A stretch of 64,000 nucleotides of DNA from Pseudonocardia asaccharolytica DSM 44247 = NBRC 16224 (GCF_000423625.1 NZ_AUII01000005.1:124001-188000), one strand, 5' to 3'. Counted from the stretch's first letter, positions 1 to 9,602 are shown. Made by a program: numbers and translations. Notes: a model not told the origin generated them from the sequence alone.

Positions 1-675
1 GCCAGGGCGAGCACCCGGCCCGGGCGCGGCTCGCAGGTCGACGTCGAGCGTGGACAGCTGCACCTGGTCGCGCAGGGCGGCCAGGCGGCGCTGCAGCGAC
101 TCCAGCTCCGCCTCCCGCCGGGCCAGCTCCGACTCGACGGCCACCACCTCGCCGATCGTCTCGGCCCTGGCGAGCAACGAGCGCACCCGGGCGACGCTGG
201 CCTGCTGGCTGGTCACCCGAGCCTCGAGATCGATCGACTGCTCGGTGACGTCCTGCGCGGTGCTGCTGCTCATCAGCAACCGGCCCATCGTGCCCACCCG
301 CTCGACCAGCGGATCCAGCTGGTCCGCGGGAACCCGCAGCGTCAGCATGGCACCGTCGTCGTCGGTGTGGTCGTCGGCGACGAACCCACCCGCCGCCGTG
401 GCCGCGCTGCGCACGTTTCGGGCCACGGCGGCCACGTCGGCGACCTCCAGGCGCACCTCGGCCGTCCGCACCACCGCGCGGTCGACGCTGCGAAATCCGG
501 GCGGGGCCGCCGGGACCGGCTCCCCGTTGAACTCCGGGGCGACCGCGCGCGGCGGCGAGGCGTCGAAGGCACTCGACGCGCCGCCGGATCCGCCGACCGG
601 AGCGACGAGAAGCCCGGCGGCGGCCACCCCCAGCACCGCAGTTCCCGCGAGAATCCAGCGCCCTCGTCGTCTCAC
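1..675 (-). CDS. DUF4349 domain protein (3' end cut by window)
   Basis: The reading frame runs off the left edge, so only the first 225 codons are seen. The GTG start at 675 has a GGAGG ribosome site just upstream. The N-terminus (RRRGRWILAGTAVLG) is a basic stretch followed by one hydrophobic segment, so it is a signal or anchor; I see no lipobox cysteine. The body matches the DUF4349 pattern: an extracytoplasmic alpha/beta part (about residues 60-125) followed by a charged coiled coil rich in Glu, Arg and Leu (about 160-205). DUF4349 proteins are putative envelope proteins of unknown function. The family call is from memory of its pattern. The downstream neighbour is outside the window. Confidence 0.75.
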   Translation of the reverse strand, partial: MRRRGRWILAGTAVLGVAAAGLLVAPVGGSGGASSAFDASPPRAVAPEFNGEPVPAAPPGFRSVDRAVVRTAEVRLEVADVAAVARNVRSAATAAGGFVADDHTDDDGAMLTLRVPADQLDPLVERVGTMGRLLMSSSTAQDVTEQSIDLEARVTSQQASVARVRSLLARAETIGEVVAVESELARREAELESLQRRLAALRDQVQLSTLDVDLRAAPGPGARPG

Positions 676-901
676 GTCCGCCTCCTCGGCCGGCAGCCCA
701 CTCGATCAGAGGACGGGGGCCGACACCGCGCGGGTTGGGTCGGGATGGATCACAAACGCGCAACGCCCCGGCCTCATGACGCCCCGGGCGCCCGCTACCA
801 CGCCGCCCCACGCTCATGCCCTCCGCAACTCACCCCCACGGCTCATGATCGGGGCGTCGAAGATGGCGACGATCCCGGTCGGGGACGGGCGGGACGGGGC
901 G
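676..901. other. Intergenic region
   Basis: This 226-base stretch between the YbjN gene stop and the DUF4349 gene start shows no convincing gene. It should carry the promoter of the leftward DUF4349 gene, but I could not place -35 and -10 boxes with confidence. Confidence 0.4.
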
Positions 902-1387
902 TCAGTCGACGAGGTGCTCGAACGCCCGCAGATTGGCCAGCGACTCCCCGCGCTCGGACCGCCAGGCGTACTCACGCCGGATGGACTCGGCGAAGCCCAG
1001 CTCCAGCAGCGTGTTGAAATCGCCGTCGGCGGCCTCGAGGACCTGGCCGAGGATACGGTCGAGCTCCGCGGCGCCGACCGCGTGCAGCGAGACCCGGCCG
1101 ATGAGGTGGATATCGCCGATCCGGTCCAGCGCATAGTGCACGCCGTAGAGCCGCGCGTTGCGCTGCAACAGGAAACGGTAGACACCCTCGTGGTTCTCGT
1201 CGGGCTGACGACAGACGAACGCCTGCACGAACAGCGTGTGCTCGCGCGCGACCAGCCAGCACTGGGTGCTCAGCCGATGGGTTCCCGGCAGCGTGACCAG
1301 GAACTGGCCCGGCTCGCGCTGGTGGTGGTCGACCCCCAGATCGCGCAGCACCGCGCCGATCAGGCCGGCCAGCTCCCCGGTGTCCAT
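902..1387 (-). CDS. YbjN domain-containing protein
   Basis: This 161-residue protein has the YbjN/sensory-transduction fold pattern: an N-terminal helix, then GQFLVTLPG strands and a central RNARLYGVHYALDRIGDIHL block typical of actinobacterial YbjN proteins. The biochemical role of the family is not established; the fold resembles type III secretion chaperones. It starts 4 bases after the mshA stop and is very likely cotranscribed with it. The same mshA-YbjN pairing exists in mycobacteria (Rv0486-Rv0487, from memory), which supports both calls. No signal peptide or membrane segment is seen, so it is cytosolic. Confidence 0.85.
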   Translation of the reverse strand: MDTGELAGLIGAVLRDLGVDHHQREPGQFLVTLPGTHRLSTQCWLVAREHTLFVQAFVCRQPDENHEGVYRFLLQRNARLYGVHYALDRIGDIHLIGRVSLHAVGAAELDRILGQVLEAADGDFNTLLELGFAESIRREYAWRSERGESLANLRAFEHLVD

Positions 1388-1391
1388 GGCG

Positions 1392-2720
1392 TCAGGAGTC
1401 GATCAGTTCCGCCAGCACGCCGGCCGGCTGCCGGGCGGCGAACTCCGCGCCCACCTCGGCATACGTGGCGAGCAGCGCATCGGTCGTCCGCTCCCAGGAG
1501 AAGTCACGGGCGTGCTCGACGGCGCCGGCGCCCAGTTCGTCGCGCCGGCCAGGGACGAGGGCGACCCGCGCCAGTGCGTCAGCCCATTGCTCGGCGCCGT
1601 GGCCGGGAACGAGCAGCCCCGACCGCCCGTCGGCCACCGCGACCGGCAGTCCCCCGACACCCGCCGCGACGACCGGGGTGCCGCACGCCTGCGCCTCCAG
1701 CGCCACCAGGCCGAACGATTCGTTGTAGCTCGGCACGGCGACGACGTCGGCCGCGCGGTAGACGTCCGCCAGCGCGGACCCGGACTGCGGCGGGAGGAAC
1801 CGCAGCACGCCGTCGGAACCGGTCAGCCCCAGCGCGGCGCCGAGGCTCTGCAGCGCCGTCGGCTCGGTCAGCCCGCTGCCCGACGGCCCGCCCGCGACCA
1901 GCACGACCAGGCGGGACCGCAGGTCCGGGTCGCGACGCAGCAACTCGGCCGCGGCGCGCAGCAGCACGTCCGGCGCCTTGAGCGGCTGGATCCGGCCGAC
2001 GAAGGCGAGCACGACGTCGTCCGGCGCGATGCCGAGCGCGGCGCGCGCGGCCGTCCGATCACCCGGGGTGAAACGGTTCAGGTCGACGCCGGGCGGAATG
2101 GTGACGATGCGACAGGGATCGGCCCCGTACAGCTCGACCAGCTGGCGGGCCTCGGTCTCGGTGTTGCCGACAAGCCGGTCGGCCTCGGCGACGACCTGGT
2201 CCTCGCCGATCATGCGCACCATCGGCTCCGGCGGGTCGCCCTCCGCGAGGGCGGTGTTCTTGACCCGGGCCAGGGTATGCGCGCTGTGCACCAGCGGCAC
2301 CCCCCAACGGTCGCGGGCCAACCAGCCGACCTGGCCGGACAGCCAGTAGTGGGAGTGCACGACGTCGTAGTAGCCGGGATCGTGCCGCGCCTCGGCGCGC
2401 AGCACCCCGGCCGTGAACGCGCACAGCTGGCCGGGCAGGTCGTTCTTGCCGAGGCCCTCGAACGGCCCGGCCGCGACGTGCCGGACGAGCACCCCGGGTG
2501 CCATCTCGACCGTCGGTGGCAGCTCCGACGACGTGGCGCGCGTGAAGATCTCGACGTCGACACCCCGGCCGGCCATGCGCAGCGCGGTCTGCACGATATA
2601 GACGTTCATCCCGCCGGCGTCGCCGGTCCCCGGCTGCTCCAGCGGCGAGGTGTGGACCGAAAGCACGCTCACCCGGTTCGGCAGCACGGGCGGCAGCAGA
2701 CCGCCCAGACGATCGTTCAC
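1392..2720 (-). CDS. mshA: D-inositol-3-phosphate glycosyltransferase MshA
   Basis: MshA catalyses the first step of mycothiol synthesis, transferring GlcNAc from UDP-GlcNAc to 1-L-inositol 1-phosphate in the cytosol. The 442-residue length fits. It is a GT-B fold enzyme: the N-terminal half has [12 protein letters not shown], which forms the acceptor and UDP-binding loop, and [10 protein letters not shown]. The C-terminal half has the nucleotide-sugar motif around [19 protein letters not shown]. The GTG start at 2720 is followed by MNDRLGG and then the conserved [16 protein letters not shown]. It heads a two-gene unit with the YbjN gene. Its presence implies the cell uses mycothiol as its main thiol. 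Confidence 0.95.
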   Translation of the reverse strand: MNDRLGGLLPPVLPNRVSVLSVHTSPLEQPGTGDAGGMNVYIVQTALRMAGRGVDVEIFTRATSSELPPTVEMAPGVLVRHVAAGPFEGLGKNDLPGQLCAFTAGVLRAEARHDPGYYDVVHSHYWLSGQVGWLARDRWGVPLVHSAHTLARVKNTALAEGDPPEPMVRMIGEDQVVAEADRLVGNTETEARQLVELYGADPCRIVTIPPGVDLNRFTPGDRTAARAALGIAPDDVVLAFVGRIQPLKAPDVLLRAAAELLRRDPDLRSRLVVLVAGGPSGSGLTEPTALQSLGAALGLTGSDGVLRFLPPQSGSALADVYRAADVVAVPSYNESFGLVALEAQACGTPVVAAGVGGLPVAVADGRSGLLVPGHGAEQWADALARVALVPGRRDELGAGAVEHARDFSWERTTDALLATYAEVGAEFAARQPAGVLAELIDS

Positions 2721-2750
2721 GGTGTATTTCCTAGCACGCGGCCCACGGCG

Positions 2751-5729
2751 TCACTCGGCGGCCGGATCGGCCTGCGAACCGCAGGCCAACAGCCCCAGTA
2801 GGGCCCGGATCGGATCGGTGGCATGCCACCGGCCTTCCCCATCCGGCCAGGCCGGAACGCTGCGCCGACCCATGGCCGGGCGGCGCATATCGATCACCAG
2901 AGCATCATGGACGATCATCTCGCCGGCCGGGACCTCGACCCCGAGTGTGGCGCAGGCCACTACCACCTCGGCGGAGTCGGACCAGCATCGCGGCTCACCG
3001 CTCCCGACGACCGCGGCCTCGACCACGTCGGAGGCAAGCGGCAGATCCAGCAGGTCCGCGAGTGATCCCGGGGCGCCGCCCGCCACCAGGTCGGCCGACG
3101 ACAGCACCTCGGCCAACCACGGGTGGTCGAGCACCATCGCCTCGTCGATCGGGACGACCGTGCCGTCCAGCGCCCGGACCCGCTCGAGCGGATCGAGCTC
3201 ACCGGGGTCGACGCAGCCGTCGGCGACCGCCTCCGACAACGCGGTATGCGCGGCCGCGATCAACGCGACGTCGGGGCGGCGGACCGGATCGACGAGCCGT
3301 TCGAGCAGGTCCACGGCGTCCTCCGGACCCTCCACCGCCAACGCGGCGCGCACCCCGATCGCGTAGAGCAGTGCCTCGTCGACCCCCTCGGCCGGCGCCG
3401 GGTCGTACAGCTGTGCCAGCTCCGTCGCCGAGCGCAGCCGCCAGTGCCCGGGGCGGTACCCACCCAGCCGCGCATGCTCGGCCAGCCACCACGACGTGTA
3501 GCCCCCCTCGAGGACCGCGGCCCGGGTGGCGGGCTCGCCGGCCAGCAGCCGCAGCGCGGCCGGCCAGGCGTCGTCGGCGACGAGGTCGAGGTCCCGGACG
3601 GCGACCACCCGCATCGGCGGGTGGTCGCGGCTGTCCCACCAGAGGTCCTCGTCGTGCAGGTCGTGGTCGGGACCCGCGGGCTCGTCATCGACGACGACGG
3701 TGAAGCCGTCGAGCACGCCGACCGCGTTCAGCACCCCACGCGGCACCCTCTCGGTCCATCCGGCGTCGAGCACGCCGACCGGGGCGTCGTCGGCCAGCAG
3801 CGGGCGCAGCGCGGCGTCGGGCAGGACCAGTTCGTCGGCGCGGGCGGGGCTGCCCTCGTCGTCGGGCAGCGCGAGGGCGCCGAGCCAGCGGTGCCGGGCC
3901 ACCGTTGCCGGGCCCAGCTCGGCCACCAACGCGAGCACGGCGTCGGCCAGCGGGGCGGTGCCGAGGCCCGCCTCGGCGTCGTCGACCGAGCGCTCGACGG
4001 CCTCGCGCAGCGCGGGCCGCTCCAGGACCGCCTCCGCATCGGCTGCGACGGACCCGAGCCTGGCCAGCAGCGGATGGGTGGCCTCCGCGTCGGCGATGCG
4101 CAGGCCGGGCAGCCCGAGCCCGGCCAGCGCCGCAACCGGTCCGTCCGGCTCCCCGGTCGGCAGCAGCACCGACTCAGGCCCCGCGACGGTACGCCCGTCG
4201 GCCAGCGGCACCGGCAGCCCGCGCAGCTCCTCGAGCAGCCCCGGGACGGTCTCGGCGGCCGGTTCCAGGGCCGCGTACACCGCGCGCCACCAGCTCGCGG
4301 GACGGCGCAGACCGACCAGCCGGTCGACCAGCTCGGCCGCGCCGAGCCGACGCATCCCGAGCTCACCCAGCACGTTCGCGGGGGTCCCGGCCACCGCGGC
4401 GGGGTCGGCGAGCCCGGCGAAGTCCTCCGCGTCCACCCCGGCGGCCAGCACCCGGGCCAGTCCCTCGGCACCGGGGATGTCCAGCCATTCGGCACGCCGC
4501 GGGACCAACTCGTCCCCGCCCGCCGACAGCAGCCAGGCCGCCCCCCGCAACGCGTCGAGCAGCATCCCACGCACCCGGCCGTCGAGCTGCGAGCGCGGGA
4601 AACCCGGCACCGGGACCAGCGCCCCGCGGTGGATGGGTTCGACGGCGCGGATCAGGTCGAGATAGGCGGTTCCGGCGGCGGCGAGAACCCGCTCGGTCAC
4701 CGGACCGGGGCGGACCCGGCGACGGTCCGGCTCCAGCGGCACCGTCGCGATCAGCCGCGCGGGCAGCGAGAGGGCCTCGGTACTCGCGGTCGGCGCGTGC
4801 AGCACGTCGGCGTCGAGCGGCTGCGGGCGCCCGGCCTCGTCCACGGGCAACGCCCAGGTCACCGACCAGTCCCGCCGGCCGCGCTGCTCGACGGCCTGGG
4901 TCTGCGCGTCGGCGGCGTCGAGCCGCCCGGCCGCCCCGGCCAGCAGCCAGCGCCGGGCTCCGATTCGGATCCGGCCCTGGCCGTCCTCGGTCCGGCGGAA
5001 CACCGCCTCCCCCGCCGTGATCTCGACCAGGTCCGGCAGTGCGATCAGCAGGTCCGGGGCGGCTTCGGCGGCCGCGGCGAGCAGGACCGGACCGTCGGCT
5101 CCGCGATCGCCGAGCGGGAGCCGGACCTCGGTGTCGTACCCCTTGGGGGGCGCGGGTTCGTCCGCCTCCACCGGCCAGACCAGCCGCAGCACCGGTAGCT
5201 GATCGCCGCGGCGGGCGAGCTCGGCGGCCGGTCCCGGCAGCACCCGCGCCGCGGCCGCCGTCGCCATCGCGGAGAAGCGGACACCGCGACCGGCGCCGGA
5301 GACGACCCGCGGCTCCCGCGAGACCCGCAGTACCGCGGCGAACCCGATCCCGAAGCGGCCGACCGCGCCCTCGTCGTCGCGTTTGGCCGACGCACGCAGC
5401 GACGCCAGCGCGGCGACCCCGGCCGTGTTCAGCGGAGCACCGGTGTTGGCGACCCGCAGCTCGCCGTCGTACCCCGGTCCGGATCCGGGGCCGGCGAGCG
5501 CGACCCGCAGCCGCCCCCGGCCACCAGCGGCGCGGGCGGCGTCGGCGGCGTTCTGGGCCAGCTCGACCAACCACGCGTCGGCGTACCCGCCGAGCAGCAG
5601 GTCCTCCTCGGCGTTCGCGTCCTCCCGGAAGCGGGTCGGCGACGCGGCCCAGGCGTCGAGAACGGCGGCGCGAAGATCGGCGGTGCCGAAGGGGTCGCCG
5701 GCGGGCTCGCGGTGCTCGGAGGCGGTCAC
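2751..5729 (-). CDS. Sacsin N-terminal-like GHKL ATPase protein
   Basis: This is a large protein of about 992 residues. The N-terminal 250 residues carry HSP90-type (GHKL) ATP-binding signatures: ELAQNAADAARAA is the N-box helix with its Asn, and GRFGIGFAAVL is the glycine-rich ATP lid. The rest is Leu/Ala/Asp-rich with no domain I can name. Annotation pipelines call such proteins sacsin N-terminal ATP-binding-like; the cellular role is unknown. An upstream in-frame extension exists, but the GTG at 5729 lies 5 bases after the DUF3027 stop and is followed by a normal hydrophilic start (TASEHREPAG), so I chose it. It is probably cotranscribed with DUF3027. No membrane segments are seen. Confidence 0.8.
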   Translation of the reverse strand: MTASEHREPAGDPFGTADLRAAVLDAWAASPTRFREDANAEEDLLLGGYADAWLVELAQNAADAARAAGGRGRLRVALAGPGSGPGYDGELRVANTGAPLNTAGVAALASLRASAKRDDEGAVGRFGIGFAAVLRVSREPRVVSGAGRGVRFSAMATAAAARVLPGPAAELARRGDQLPVLRLVWPVEADEPAPPKGYDTEVRLPLGDRGADGPVLLAAAAEAAPDLLIALPDLVEITAGEAVFRRTEDGQGRIRIGARRWLLAGAAGRLDAADAQTQAVEQRGRRDWSVTWALPVDEAGRPQPLDADVLHAPTASTEALSLPARLIATVPLEPDRRRVRPGPVTERVLAAAGTAYLDLIRAVEPIHRGALVPVPGFPRSQLDGRVRGMLLDALRGAAWLLSAGGDELVPRRAEWLDIPGAEGLARVLAAGVDAEDFAGLADPAAVAGTPANVLGELGMRRLGAAELVDRLVGLRRPASWWRAVYAALEPAAETVPGLLEELRGLPVPLADGRTVAGPESVLLPTGEPDGPVAALAGLGLPGLRIADAEATHPLLARLGSVAADAEAVLERPALREAVERSVDDAEAGLGTAPLADAVLALVAELGPATVARHRWLGALALPDDEGSPARADELVLPDAALRPLLADDAPVGVLDAGWTERVPRGVLNAVGVLDGFTVVVDDEPAGPDHDLHDEDLWWDSRDHPPMRVVAVRDLDLVADDAWPAALRLLAGEPATRAAVLEGGYTSWWLAEHARLGGYRPGHWRLRSATELAQLYDPAPAEGVDEALLYAIGVRAALAVEGPEDAVDLLERLVDPVRRPDVALIAAAHTALSEAVADGCVDPGELDPLERVRALDGTVVPIDEAMVLDHPWLAEVLSSADLVAGGAPGSLADLLDLPLASDVVEAAVVGSGEPRCWSDSAEVVVACATLGVEVPAGEMIVHDALVIDMRRPAMGRRSVPAWPDGEGRWHATDPIRALLGLLACGSQADPAAE

Positions 5730-5734
5730 CGCGC

Positions 5735-6523
5735 TCAGGAACCGATCTGCTCCAGGTCGGCGGCGAGGTCGACCCCGTCGTCGTAGACCAGCGCGGCGAC
5801 CTGCACCGGCGATCCCGGCTCGGCGGCGACGTCCGAATGCGCCCCGCAACCGAACTCGACGGCCACGACCGAACCGTCGGCCGGGGAGTACGCGTTGCCG
5901 CAGACCCCGAAGCTCCCGCGCAGCGAACCGGCCAGCGGCAGGAAGAACCCGCAGGTGCCGCACGGTCCCGGCGCGGCCTTGGCCATCGCGGCCGACGGAC
6001 CGTGCCGGCCCTCCTGCCAGCGCTGCACGGCCTCGAGGCGACCGGCGTGACTGAGCACTCGGCGGCGGCCGAGGCCCACCTCGGCCGCGACCTCCTCGAC
6101 CGCCGGATCGTCGGACTCGACGTAGCCGGGGACGAGGCGATGGTCGTTCGGGGTCGTGGGCAGCAGATCACCGACGCCGAGGTCACCGGGGCGGACCCGC
6201 TCCTGCCACGGCACCCAGGACGGCGCGACGAGCGCGTCGGGCCCGGGCAGCAGCACGACCTCGCTGACCGTCACCGGCTCCCCGGCGCCCGCGCAGGCCA
6301 GCGTGACCGCCCACCGCCAGCCGCGGTAACCCGCGTGGGTGGCGGCGAAGAAGTGGGTGCTCGCGCAGTCGCCCTCCGGGCCGCTCTCCAGGTGCTCGCC
6401 GACGGCCTCCCCGGCGGCCGCGGAACCGACGTCGAGGGCTGCCTCGTCGACCGCGGCGGCGCGGGCCAACGCAACCGTGTCCGTGAGCAGTTGCGACGGG
6501 TCGTGGGGCAAAGCGGCACTCAC
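5735..6523 (-). CDS. DUF3027 family protein
   Basis: This 262-residue cytosolic protein shows the pattern of DUF3027, an actinobacterial family of unknown function. Useful landmarks are GYRGWRWAVTL near residue 60, DHRLVPGY, the CGTCGFFLPL segment with two close cysteines, and a downstream VCGNAYSPADGSVVAVEFGCG with two more. The four cysteines suggest a metal-binding knuckle (inference). The GTG at 6523 is preceded by CACAAT and a 7-nt gap, the leaderless pattern seen elsewhere in this window; a second in-frame GTG at 6529 is possible. It is divergent from the cyclotransferase gene and precedes the sacsin-like ATPase gene by 5 bases. Confidence 0.8.
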   Translation of the reverse strand: MSAALPHDPSQLLTDTVALARAAAVDEAALDVGSAAAGEAVGEHLESGPEGDCASTHFFAATHAGYRGWRWAVTLACAGAGEPVTVSEVVLLPGPDALVAPSWVPWQERVRPGDLGVGDLLPTTPNDHRLVPGYVESDDPAVEEVAAEVGLGRRRVLSHAGRLEAVQRWQEGRHGPSAAMAKAAPGPCGTCGFFLPLAGSLRGSFGVCGNAYSPADGSVVAVEFGCGAHSDVAAEPGSPVQVAALVYDDGVDLAADLEQIGS

Positions 6524-6551
6524 CCTCACGATTGTGCCACCCTCGCCAATC

Positions 6552-7325
6552 GTGACGGTCTGGCGTGCGCTCCCGGCCGCTCTCGTGCTCGCGGCCTCGA
6601 CGCTGGCGGGTTGCGCCGCCCCGACGCCGGCCGTACCGGTGTGGCATCCGCAGGTGCTCGCCGAGCGGCCACACGACCCCACCGCGTTCACCCAGGGTCT
6701 GGAGCTGGCCGGCGACACCCTCTACGAAGGCACCGGGCTGGCGGGCCGTTCGCAGCTGCGTGAGCTCGACCCCGCCACCGGGGCGGTCCGCCACGCCGTC
6801 GGGCTGCCCGGGGAGCTGTTCGGCGAGGGCATCACCGTCGTCGGCTCCCGGATCTGGCAGCTGACCTGGCGCGACGGCGTCGCGCTCGAATGGGACCGGG
6901 CGACGCTGCGGCTGCTGCGTCAGGTCCGCATCGACGGCGAGGGCTGGGGCCTGTGCAGCCAGCCCGGTGCCGGGCGGCTGGTGCGGTCCGACGGCACCGA
7001 TCGGCTGCGCTTCCACGACCCGGTCGGCTTCGTCGAGACCGGTTCCGTGCGGGTGACGCTCGACGGCCGGGCCGTGCCCGGGCTCAACGAGCTCGAATGC
7101 GTCGACGGGCAGGTGTGGGCCAACGTGTGGCCCACCGATCGGCTCGTCCGCATCGATCCGGCGGATGGCCGGGTGACCGCGGTCGTCGACGCCTCGGGGC
7201 TGCTCGACCCGTCCCGCCGCGGCGGGACCGACGTGCTCAACGGCATCGCCGCGCTCGGTGACGGGACGTTCCTGCTGACCGGTAAGCGATGGCCCGCGAC
7301 GTTCCGGGTGCGCTTGGGGCCCTGA
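6552..7325 (+). CDS. Glutaminyl-peptide cyclotransferase, lipoprotein
   Basis: The 257-residue product has a lipoprotein signal (LAASTLAGC lipobox) and then the beta-propeller pattern of glutamine cyclotransferases: HDPTAFTQGLEL, LYEGTGLAGRSQLRE, VVGSRIWQLTWRDG, LNELECVDGQVWANVWPTDRLVRIDP and LNGIA. The family converts N-terminal glutamine of peptides to pyroglutamate with release of ammonia. Here it would act outside the membrane, tethered by lipid. The start is the GTG at 6552, chosen because it puts the signal peptide at the N-terminus. It is divergent from DUF3027, with only 28 bases between the two starts, so the promoters must overlap. The MFS gene follows after 47 bases. Confidence 0.88.
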   Translation: MTVWRALPAALVLAASTLAGCAAPTPAVPVWHPQVLAERPHDPTAFTQGLELAGDTLYEGTGLAGRSQLRELDPATGAVRHAVGLPGELFGEGITVVGSRIWQLTWRDGVALEWDRATLRLLRQVRIDGEGWGLCSQPGAGRLVRSDGTDRLRFHDPVGFVETGSVRVTLDGRAVPGLNELECVDGQVWANVWPTDRLVRIDPADGRVTAVVDASGLLDPSRRGGTDVLNGIAALGDGTFLLTGKRWPATFRVRLGP

Positions 7326-7360
7326 GCCTCGACGAGGGCGTCGCGGTCGGTTCGATGCGC

Positions 7361-7366
7361 CAGAAT
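7361..7366 (+). promoter_or_regulatory. -10-like hexamer of leaderless MFS gene
   Basis: CAGAAT lies 6 nt before the GTG at 7373, the spacing expected when transcription starts at the start codon. No ribosome site is visible. The -35 box is not clear. Confidence 0.5.
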
Positions 7367-7372
7367 GGTGGG

Positions 7373-9091
7373 GTGCCCAGGTCCGGATTTCCCCGCCCCC
7401 GCCGCGGCCGGCGTTCCGGCGCGCGGCGGACCTGGGTGACGATCGACGGCGGGCCGGTCACCCGCGGTTCGCCGCCGGCGGACCCGGCGCCCGCGGACCC
7501 GGCGCAGCGGCGTGGCGAGCCCGAGCCGTCCGGCTCCGGGTCGACGCGGCTGCCGCCACCGATCGCACCGGTGATCCGACGCCGGTATCCCTGGCACGAC
7601 GACCCGGACTACGACCCTTCGGAGTACCGGCGCAACCCACCGCCCCCACCGCAATGGCAGCCACCCGGCCCGGAGCCGGACGCCGAGCCGGACGGCGACG
7701 CCGCCCCGGATCGCGACGAGGCCGACGAGCAGCCGCGCGGCCCGCGGGTCCCGAGCAAGCTGACGGTCACCAGGGTCGCGGCGATGCGTAGCAGGCAGCT
7801 CACCGAGAACGCGGTCCGCACCTTCCACCGGGCCGCGACCGCGGATGGCGCCGACCGCTCCGGGCTCACCGCGCTGACCTACGCGACCATGATGACCTAC
7901 GCCGTGGACGCCGCGGTCGCCGTCGCGCTGGCCAACACCCTGTTCTTCGCCGCGGCCACCGCGGAGTCCAAGACCAACGTCGCCCTGTACCTGGCGATCA
8001 CCGTGGCGCCGTTCGCCCTGGTCGCGCCAGTGATCGGCCCGCTGCTGGACCGGCTGCAGCGCGGCCGCCGGGCCGCGTTGGCCCTCTCCTTCGCAGGCCG
8101 CGCCGGGCTGGCGGTGGTGATGGCGTTGAACTACGACAACTGGCTGCTCTATCCTGCTGCGCTGGGCGTGATGGTGCTGAGCAAGTCGTTCATGGTGCTC
8201 AAGGCGGCGGTCACCCCACGGGTGCTGCCCGAGCGAATCACCCTGGTCACCACCAACTCCCGGCTGACGGTGTTCGGGCTGGCCTCGGGTGCGGTGTTCG
8301 GCGGCGTCGGTGCCGGCGTGGCCGGGCTGTTCGACTCGCCGGGGGCGCTGTTCTACACCGCCGCGCTGGCGGTGGCCGGGGCCGTGCTGTGCCTGCGCAT
8401 CCCGCGCTGGGTCGAGGTCACGGCGGGCGAGGTGCCCGCCGCCCTGCGCAGCACCCGGCGCGGACGGCGAAGACCGATGGGCCGGCACGTGCTCGTCGCG
8501 CTGTGGGCCAACGGCTCGGTCCGGGTGCTCACCGGTTTCCTCACACTGTTCGTGGCGTTCGTGGTCAAGGCCCAGACCGAGCAGGAACCGGCTCGGCAGT
8601 TGTTGCTCATCGGCATCGTCGGGGCGGCGGCGGGCATCGGCTCGTTCATCGGCAACGCCGTGGGCTCGCGGTCGTCGTTCCGGCGCGTCGACGCCGTCGT
8701 CGTCGCGGCCGTCGCGGCGGCCTGTGCCTCGGCGGTGGTCGCTTCGGTGTTCCCCGGGATCGTGACGGCCGCCGTCGTGGGCCTCGTTGCGGCGACCTCG
8801 AGCGCGATGGCCAAGGTCTGTCTGGACGCGGTCATCCAGCGTGACCTGCCCGAGGAGTCCCGGGCGTCGGCGTTCGGCCGCTCGGAGACGGTGCTGCAGC
8901 TGGCCTGGGTGTTCGGTGGTGCGCTCGGGATGCTGATGCCGCACAGTACGTTCTGGATCGGGTTCGCCGCGGTCGCCGCCATCGTCGCGGTGGTGGGCAC
9001 CCAGTCCGTCATGATCAGCCGCGGGGGCAGCCTCGTGCCGGGACTGGGGGTGCGGGAGACTCGGCCGGACCCGCAACCGGTGGTGCACTGA
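7373..9091 (+). CDS. MFS transporter with long N-terminal tail
   Basis: The product of about 572 residues begins with roughly 140 hydrophilic, Pro/Arg/Asp-rich residues, then a 12-helix-like permease from about residue 165 (MMTYAVDAAVAVALANTLFFAA) to near the C-terminus. The layout and the loop GRRAALALSFAGRAGL fit the major facilitator superfamily. The substrate cannot be told from sequence. The long disordered cytosolic N-tail is unusual for MFS proteins but recurs in this actinobacterial family. The GTG at 7373 is chosen from the -10-like CAGAAT six bases upstream; an ATG at 7355 is also in frame. The DUF2771 lipoprotein gene follows after 23 bases, a pairing also seen in mycobacteria (Rv0875c-Rv0876c, from memory). 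Confidence 0.85.
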   Translation: MPRSGFPRPRRGRRSGARRTWVTIDGGPVTRGSPPADPAPADPAQRRGEPEPSGSGSTRLPPPIAPVIRRRYPWHDDPDYDPSEYRRNPPPPPQWQPPGPEPDAEPDGDAAPDRDEADEQPRGPRVPSKLTVTRVAAMRSRQLTENAVRTFHRAATADGADRSGLTALTYATMMTYAVDAAVAVALANTLFFAAATAESKTNVALYLAITVAPFALVAPVIGPLLDRLQRGRRAALALSFAGRAGLAVVMALNYDNWLLYPAALGVMVLSKSFMVLKAAVTPRVLPERITLVTTNSRLTVFGLASGAVFGGVGAGVAGLFDSPGALFYTAALAVAGAVLCLRIPRWVEVTAGEVPAALRSTRRGRRRPMGRHVLVALWANGSVRVLTGFLTLFVAFVVKAQTEQEPARQLLLIGIVGAAAGIGSFIGNAVGSRSSFRRVDAVVVAAVAAACASAVVASVFPGIVTAAVVGLVAATSSAMAKVCLDAVIQRDLPEESRASAFGRSETVLQLAWVFGGALGMLMPHSTFWIGFAAVAAIVAVVGTQSVMISRGGSLVPGLGVRETRPDPQPVVH

Positions 9092-9101
9092 GTCCGCTCC
9101 G

Positions 9102-9107
9102 TAGGGT
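9102..9107 (+). promoter_or_regulatory. -10-like hexamer of DUF2771 gene
   Basis: TAGGGT lies 7 nt before the GTG at 9115. This matches the leaderless start pattern of the window and decides the start over the GTG at 9109. Confidence 0.55.
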
Positions 9108-9114
9108 TGTGGTC

Positions 9115-9600
9115 GTGCCCCGCCGCCTGTTCCCGGCCCTGCTGGCCGTCCTCGCCGTGCTGCTCGCCGGATGTGGTTCCGGGGCGCCGCCGACGGTGAC
9201 GTTCACCGTGAGCGGGCAGGAGCGGACCACCGGCCCGACCCAGTACTGCGACCTCAAGCTCACCGACTGCTCCGCCGACGCGAACGCCGAGGTGCACCTG
9301 CCGGTACCCGCGGGCATGCCGGTGCACATTGCCGTGCCGGAGGAGCTGTCGTCCGCCCCGTGGCACGTCGTGTTCAGCTACCACGGCCCGGACGACCAGA
9401 AGGTCGACGGGCGCAGCCCGGTGTTCGCGCCGAACACCCAGCGCGACTACACGCTGGTCCTGCCGGACGCCGCCGACACGCTGCTCACCGCGCAGGTGCA
9501 GCAGTTCGGGCCCGCGCCGGTGGCGAACGAGCAGACCGGTGAGATCGAGTTCCCCGTCCGCGGCAGCTGGGTCCTCGTCGCAGCTCAACAGCCCCTGTGA
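9115..9600 (+). CDS. DUF2771 family lipoprotein
   Basis: This is an exported lipoprotein of about 161 residues with signal peptide FPALLAVLAVLLAGC and a lipobox cysteine near residue 20. The mature part is a single beta-rich domain with two cysteines (YCDLKLTDC) that could form a disulphide. DUF2771 has no known activity. It ends 2 bases before the stop of the convergent cold-shock gene. Confidence 0.82.
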   Translation: MPRRLFPALLAVLAVLLAGCGSGAPPTVTFTVSGQERTTGPTQYCDLKLTDCSADANAEVHLPVPAGMPVHIAVPEELSSAPWHVVFSYHGPDDQKVDGRSPVFAPNTQRDYTLVLPDAADTLLTAQVQQFGPAPVANEQTGEIEFPVRGSWVLVAAQQPL

Positions 9601-9602
9601 GG

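Noticed and set aside
50..2801. Long rightward frames over the DUF4349, YbjN and mshA genes
   Set aside because: They are Arg/Pro/Ser-rich shadows of recognisable leftward genes in high-GC DNA, with no family motifs.
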